In this document: one piece after another, positions 6,060 through 9,945 of the stretch
Numbering within the stretch: position 1 is the first letter of the stretch
How the letters are laid out: each line of letters starts with the position of its first letter
NCBI GenBank assembly: GCA_022425565.1
Contig: JAKMFG010000109.1
Span: forward strand, 1 to 9,945
Direction: 5' to 3'
Source: Alphaproteobacteria bacterium
GTDB lineage: Bacteria; Pseudomonadota; Alphaproteobacteria; Puniceispirillales; Puniceispirillaceae
DNA: 9,945 nucleotides
The notes under the pieces: model-generated
The model's database searches: none
What the model was told of the DNA's origin: nothing
The model's input: the letters and a program-made list of their open reading frames with translations, nothing else
Made by a program: the position numbers and the translations under genes

Positions 6060-6583
6060 CGAGGCGCGTGCTTGCTGAGTATCCGCTGAAGGGTTCGGCG
6101 ATGCATGCGAAGGCGGCGCGCCGTCTCCGATACATTGCGTCCACACTGTTCATAAACGCGCTGAATATGCTCCCAGCGCACGCGGTCTGCGCTCATCGGG
6201 TCCTGTGGGGGTGCCGGCATACCGTCGCCAGAGTGCCGCAACGCCGCAGCGATACTGTCCGGATCAGCGGGTTTTGGCAGATAGTCCAGCGCACCGGCCT
6301 TCACAGCAGCAACTGCAGTGGCGATGTTGCCAAAGCCGGTGAGCATAATAATCTTGCATTCGGCGCGCTTGGCGCGAAGCTCTGATACGAGGCTGAGGCC
6401 GCTTCCGTCCTCAAGTTTCATGTCAAGGATGGCATAGGCTGGTGCCGATTTGCGGACGCAATCTATGCCTTCGGACACTGATCCTGCGTCTGTTACATCG
6501 AAGCCACGCGTTTCCATTGCGCGCCTGAGCCGGGTACGCAGCGGCGCATCATCGTCCAGTATAAGTAATGAGTTGTCGTTCAA
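6053..6583 (-). CDS. regA: RegA/PrrA/ActR-type response regulator
   Basis: A 176-residue global redox response regulator, the usual family length. The receiver domain (about 5-118) has the acidic pocket DDD at 10-12, phosphoacceptor D54 in YAILDMKLEDGSG, T82 in IIMLTGFG, and K104 in YLPKPAD. A Pro-rich hinge (APPQDP, 124-129) leads to the Fis-type helix-turn-helix NVSETARRLRMHRRTLQRIL (150-169). This stretch is nearly invariant in RegA/PrrA/ActR proteins and is the best identity marker. It should be phosphorylated by RegB and control genes of respiration, redox balance and carbon or nitrogen assimilation according to quinone redox state. Translation starts at TTG (6581-6583) with GGGAG 6 nt upstream; no in-frame ATG precedes the aspartate pocket. 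It follows regB after 23 bp in the same direction. Confidence 0.95.
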   Translation of the reverse strand: MNDNSLLILDDDAPLRTRLRRAMETRGFDVTDAGSVSEGIDCVRKSAPAYAILDMKLEDGSGLSLVSELRAKRAECKIIMLTGFGNIATAVAAVKAGALDYLPKPADPDSIAAALRHSGDGMPAPPQDPMSADRVRWEHIQRVYEQCGRNVSETARRLRMHRRTLQRILSKHAPRA

Positions 6584-6589
6584 AACAAA

Positions 6590-6594
6590 CTCCC
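6590..6594 (-). promoter_or_regulatory. Shine-Dalgarno GGGAG that fixes the regA TTG start
   Basis: GGGAG on the minus strand lies 6 nt before the TTG at 6583. A nearby ATG (6594-6596) is out of frame with regA, and the first in-frame ATG is codon 23, inside the receiver domain. The TTG is therefore the supported start. Confidence 0.75.
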
Positions 6595-6606
6595 ATCGCG
6601 CGGGAT

Positions 6607-7947
6607 TTAGCGGTTTTCCAGCGCATTTCGCGAAAGCTGGATCTTGACTTCGCCGCCTCCGGCTTTGCTGTTCCCATATAATATTGAGCCGCCAAGGGCC
6701 TCAATCAAGGTGCTGGCGATAAAAATCCCTAAACCGCGATGTGACCCCTTGTTCGTACGCGAGCTGTTCCACGGGGCGCCGATGCGCGCCAGAACACTCG
6801 GCGAGAAGCCCGGGCCATCGTCACGGATTGAGATCAGAACCTCTTCCAAAGAGCAGCGAATCTGCACTGTGATGCGTGATTTTGCGAAATCGCCAGCGTT
6901 ACGGAGAAGGTCTTCGAGCGCGTGCAGCAGTTCCGGACCCCGGCGCACCAGCGGCATTGGCATGGCCGACCTTTCATCGAGCGTGACGACGACTTCCTTG
7001 TCCAGATCACCAATACGGCTGGCGACAATCTCGTCGATCACCGTCGACAATGGTATTGGTGTCTGCAGATCGACCGTCTCTGTGGACTGGTAATCGTCCA
7101 GCTCTCCCAGAATGACCCGGCAACGCTCGGCCTCGGCGCGAAGCAGCCTGACGTCATCATAGATCGGGTCGTCCTTGTGAATGACGCCAGTCATCTCATG
7201 TGCAATCACTGTGATGGTATTCAGTGGCGAGCCCAGCCGGTGCGCCGCTGCCGTGGCAAGCGCACCAAGCGCCACAGCCTGTTGTTCCTTGGCAAGAACC
7301 AGCCTGGCCTCGGACAGCGCTTCATCAAGCCGCCGCGCGCGCGACGCCACCCACCAGGCATAGATGCCGATGAACCCGGCCGACAACACCATCGCCATCC
7401 ACAGCCCCAGCAGATAGAGATTGGCCTCGGTACCGTCGATATCCTCAAGTGGCAGCGGATAGTGGAACAGCGACAGAAGCGTTACGCAGCCCGCAACCAG
7501 CAGAATGAGACCGATGGTCTCGCGCCGGCGCAGGATCGTCGCCGACACCACGACAGGTGACAGCAGAAGCACTGAGAACGGATTCAGCAATCCGCCGGTG
7601 AAGAACAGCAATGCCGACAGCTGGCAGACATCGAAAATCAGGGCGATGAAGCTCTGGTCGCGCCCTTCGCGGATGATGAATGTACGCCGTGTCTGCCAGA
7701 CATTCATCGCCACCGACAGGCCAATCACGAACAAAGCCGGGCCGATCGGTATCGGGATTTCAAGGACGATGAAGGTGAACAGCAGCGCCAGAAGCTGGCC
7801 GGTCAGCGCAAGCCAGCGAATGTTCAGAATCAGGCGTGCATCAATCGTGCTTGGCGGGGTGCCGCGCCGTTCACGCGGCTGCAGCATCGACCTGACGCCG
7901 GCAGCGCCGGCCATTAGTCGTCTACCGGCTTTTGGCAGCGCCACCAT
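6607..7947 (-). CDS. regB: RegB/PrrB/ActS-type redox sensor histidine kinase
   Basis: A 446-residue membrane histidine kinase partnered with RegA. About six hydrophobic segments fill residues 40-200. They include the conserved quinone-binding motif GGLLNPF (118-124), followed by SVLLLSPVVVSA. The dimerisation/H-box is ALGALATAAAHRLGSPLNTI (227-246) with phospho-accepting H236. The redox-active Cys known from the family is present as C276 in AERCRVILGEL. The catalytic domain has N350 in LLRNAGDFA, DDGPGF (376-381) and RGLGIFIAS (404-412). Family members sense ubiquinone pool redox state and cysteine oxidation. Oddity: residue 237 after the His is Arg, where HisKA kinases and RegB proteins normally have Glu or Asp. 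The start at 7947, 10 bp after gyrB, lacks a clear Shine-Dalgarno site; ATGs at 7914 and 7887 are alternatives that leave the membrane domain intact. Confidence 0.93.
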   Translation of the reverse strand: MVALPKAGRRLMAGAAGVRSMLQPRERRGTPPSTIDARLILNIRWLALTGQLLALLFTFIVLEIPIPIGPALFVIGLSVAMNVWQTRRTFIIREGRDQSFIALIFDVCQLSALLFFTGGLLNPFSVLLLSPVVVSATILRRRETIGLILLVAGCVTLLSLFHYPLPLEDIDGTEANLYLLGLWMAMVLSAGFIGIYAWWVASRARRLDEALSEARLVLAKEQQAVALGALATAAAHRLGSPLNTITVIAHEMTGVIHKDDPIYDDVRLLRAEAERCRVILGELDDYQSTETVDLQTPIPLSTVIDEIVASRIGDLDKEVVVTLDERSAMPMPLVRRGPELLHALEDLLRNAGDFAKSRITVQIRCSLEEVLISIRDDGPGFSPSVLARIGAPWNSSRTNKGSHRGLGIFIASTLIEALGGSILYGNSKAGGGEVKIQLSRNALENR

Positions 7948-7957
7948 CTAGGCCGCT

Positions 7958-9945
<1,988 letters not shown>

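Overview
This window looks like a piece of an alphaproteobacterial chromosome with fairly high GC content. The evidence is a GyrB of alphaproteobacterial type, a RegB/RegA (PrrBA/ActSR-class) redox two-component pair with its hallmark motifs, and GC-biased third codon positions. A Rhodospirillales- or SAR116-like host is a guess only. I see no tRNA, rRNA, CRISPR array, insertion sequence or prophage gene. Most of the window is ordinary metabolic and housekeeping sequence.

Layout from left to right. A cyclic-nucleotide-binding protein (minus strand, 1-140) runs off the left edge. A 209-bp divergent intergenic region follows, with an 8+8 bp dyad and two pairs of 10-bp direct repeats. Next is a plus-strand amidase-signature hydrolase (350-1840), the only plus-strand gene, with an unusual triplicated PEFTG peptide near its N terminus. 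It converges on the minus-strand genes, and its stop codon shares a CTAG tetramer with the stop of the next gene. Everything from 1837 to 9945 reads right to left. In transcription order these genes are gyrB (its C-terminal 661 residues are visible), regB, regA, a first EamA/DMT transporter, a small lipoprotein, an aldo/keto reductase, a GNAT acetyltransferase and a second EamA/DMT transporter.

How the genes may work together. regB starts 10 bp after the gyrB stop, and regA starts at a TTG 23 bp after the regB stop, so the redox kinase and its regulator form a compact unit directly behind gyrase. RegB keeps the quinone-binding GGxxNPF motif and the redox cysteine, but has Arg where the acidic residue normally follows the phospho-histidine. 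The aldo/keto reductase, acetyltransferase and second transporter form a tight cluster: a 7-bp gap, then an ATGA overlap. That arrangement suggests joint modification and export of a small metabolite, but no substrate can be named. The lipoprotein is unrecognised and has its own plausible promoter. I do not see a clearly new multi-gene system here. The points most worth checking are the RegB H-box substitution, the dyad between the first two genes, the PEFTG repeat and the acetyltransferase-transporter coupling.
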